From Acidobacteriota bacterium (GTDB taxonomy: Bacteria; Acidobacteriota; Terriglobia; Terriglobales; Acidobacteriaceae), in assembly GCA_021846065.1 (NCBI GenBank), contig JAJZCP010000080.1:1-6919 (forward strand): DNA of 6,919 nucleotides, in the 5' to 3' direction. Made by a program: the position numbers and the translations under genes. The notes under the pieces are model-generated. The model worked only from the letters and a program-made list of their open reading frames with translations. It searched no databases and was not told the DNA's origin. Shown here in pieces: positions 6,407-6,919 of the stretch. The first letter of the stretch is position 1; each line of letters begins with the position of its first letter.

Positions 6407-6919
6407 TGATTGTGGCTGGCGTGATGAGCGGCACCTCGGCGGACGGCGTAGATGTGGCGCTCGTGAGGATTCGCGCTCGTGGCACAGACGGCGCGGATGT
6501 AAAGCTGCTGGCGCATGAGGCATTTCCATTTTCGCGCGCCATGCGTCGGGCGATTCTGGAGGCGATGAATGCCGAGTCCACGACGACGGCGCAACTGGCG
6601 CGACTGGGATGGCGACTGGGAATTGCTTATACGGAAGCCGTGCACAAAACACTTGCAGCGCATCCCTGCGCGGTGAAGCTGATTGGTTGTCATGGGCAAA
6701 CGCTCTATCATCAGGCGCGGTCGGAGCGTTTTATGGAGCGGCAATTTGCCTGCACGTGGCAGGCGGGTGAGATGGCGGTGATGGCCGAGCGACTGGGGAT
6801 TCCGGTGGTTTCCAATTTTCGCCCCGCAGATATGGCGGTCGGTGGACAGGGCGCGCCACTCGTCCCGCTTGCGGATTATTTATGTTTTCGGGATGCGCTG
6901 CAAGTGTTTTGTGCACGGC
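6406..6919 (+). CDS. anmK: Anhydro-N-acetylmuramic acid kinase, N-terminal part
   Basis: The first 171 codons of AnmK; the gene runs off the right edge (family length about 370). The cytosolic enzyme opens the 1,6-anhydro ring of anhydro-MurNAc and phosphorylates it to MurNAc-6-phosphate, returning cell-wall sugar to metabolism. The ATP-binding motif GVMSGTSADGVD is at residues 5-16, GCHGQTLYH at 94-102, and VVSNFRPADMAVGGQGAPLVP covers about 134-154. In that last motif D142 corresponds to the catalytic base (Asp182 in E. coli). Asn137 stands where many homologues have Asp (DFR); its effect is unknown. The ATG shares its A with the TAA stop of the hydrolase gene and has an AGGAG site eight bases upstream, so the two are almost certainly co-translated and act in consecutive steps. 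Confidence 0.96.
   Translation, partial: MIVAGVMSGTSADGVDVALVRIRARGTDGADVKLLAHEAFPFSRAMRRAILEAMNAESTTTAQLARLGWRLGIAYTEAVHKTLAAHPCAVKLIGCHGQTLYHQARSERFMERQFACTWQAGEMAVMAERLGIPVVSNFRPADMAVGGQGAPLVPLADYLCFRDALQVFCAR

Overview
The window looks like an ordinary chromosomal housekeeping region of a moderately high-G+C Gram-negative bacterium. The protein sequences and gene neighbourhood (a HemX-like protein with HemA and HemC, divergent from MutS, a family 3 glycosidase and AnmK) suggest Acidobacteriota, perhaps Terriglobia. That placement is from memory of similar proteins, not from a search, and is only moderately secure. There are no rRNA, tRNA, CRISPR, phage or insertion sequence signals. Every gene matches a known family.

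Left half, minus strand (about 2458 down to 1): a heme-synthesis operon read leftwards. It holds a multi-pass HemX/CcsA-like membrane protein, glutamyl-tRNA reductase (hemA), and the first 92 codons of porphobilinogen deaminase (hemC), cut by the window edge. Each junction is a 4-base ATGA overlap, so translation is probably coupled along the operon. HemA makes the committed precursor of tetrapyrroles and HemC assembles four porphobilinogens into the linear tetrapyrrole.

Centre (about 2459 to 2675): the only non-coding stretch, a divergent control region of about 217 bases. It contains a perfect CRP-type palindrome (TGTGA-N6-TCACA) fused by 3 bases to a second perfect palindrome, ACAGTATACTGT. 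The second palindrome carries a TATACT hexamer on both strands. This is the most interesting regulatory signal in the window.

Right half, plus strand (2676 to the end): mutS (DNA mismatch recognition), a NagZ-like family 3 glycoside hydrolase starting at a GTG that overlaps the mutS stop, and the first 171 codons of anmK (anhydro-N-acetylmuramic acid kinase), whose ATG overlaps the hydrolase stop by one base. The last two are consecutive enzymes of peptidoglycan recycling: the hydrolase frees anhydro-MurNAc and AnmK phosphorylates it. Their tight coupling behind mutS is notable. Two short perfect tandem repeats, one in mutS and one in the hydrolase gene, are possible replication-slippage sites.

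I found no evidence for a previously undescribed system. The items worth checking are the operator region, the repeat in mutS, the gene coupling, and the degenerate heme-handling motif of the HemX-like protein.
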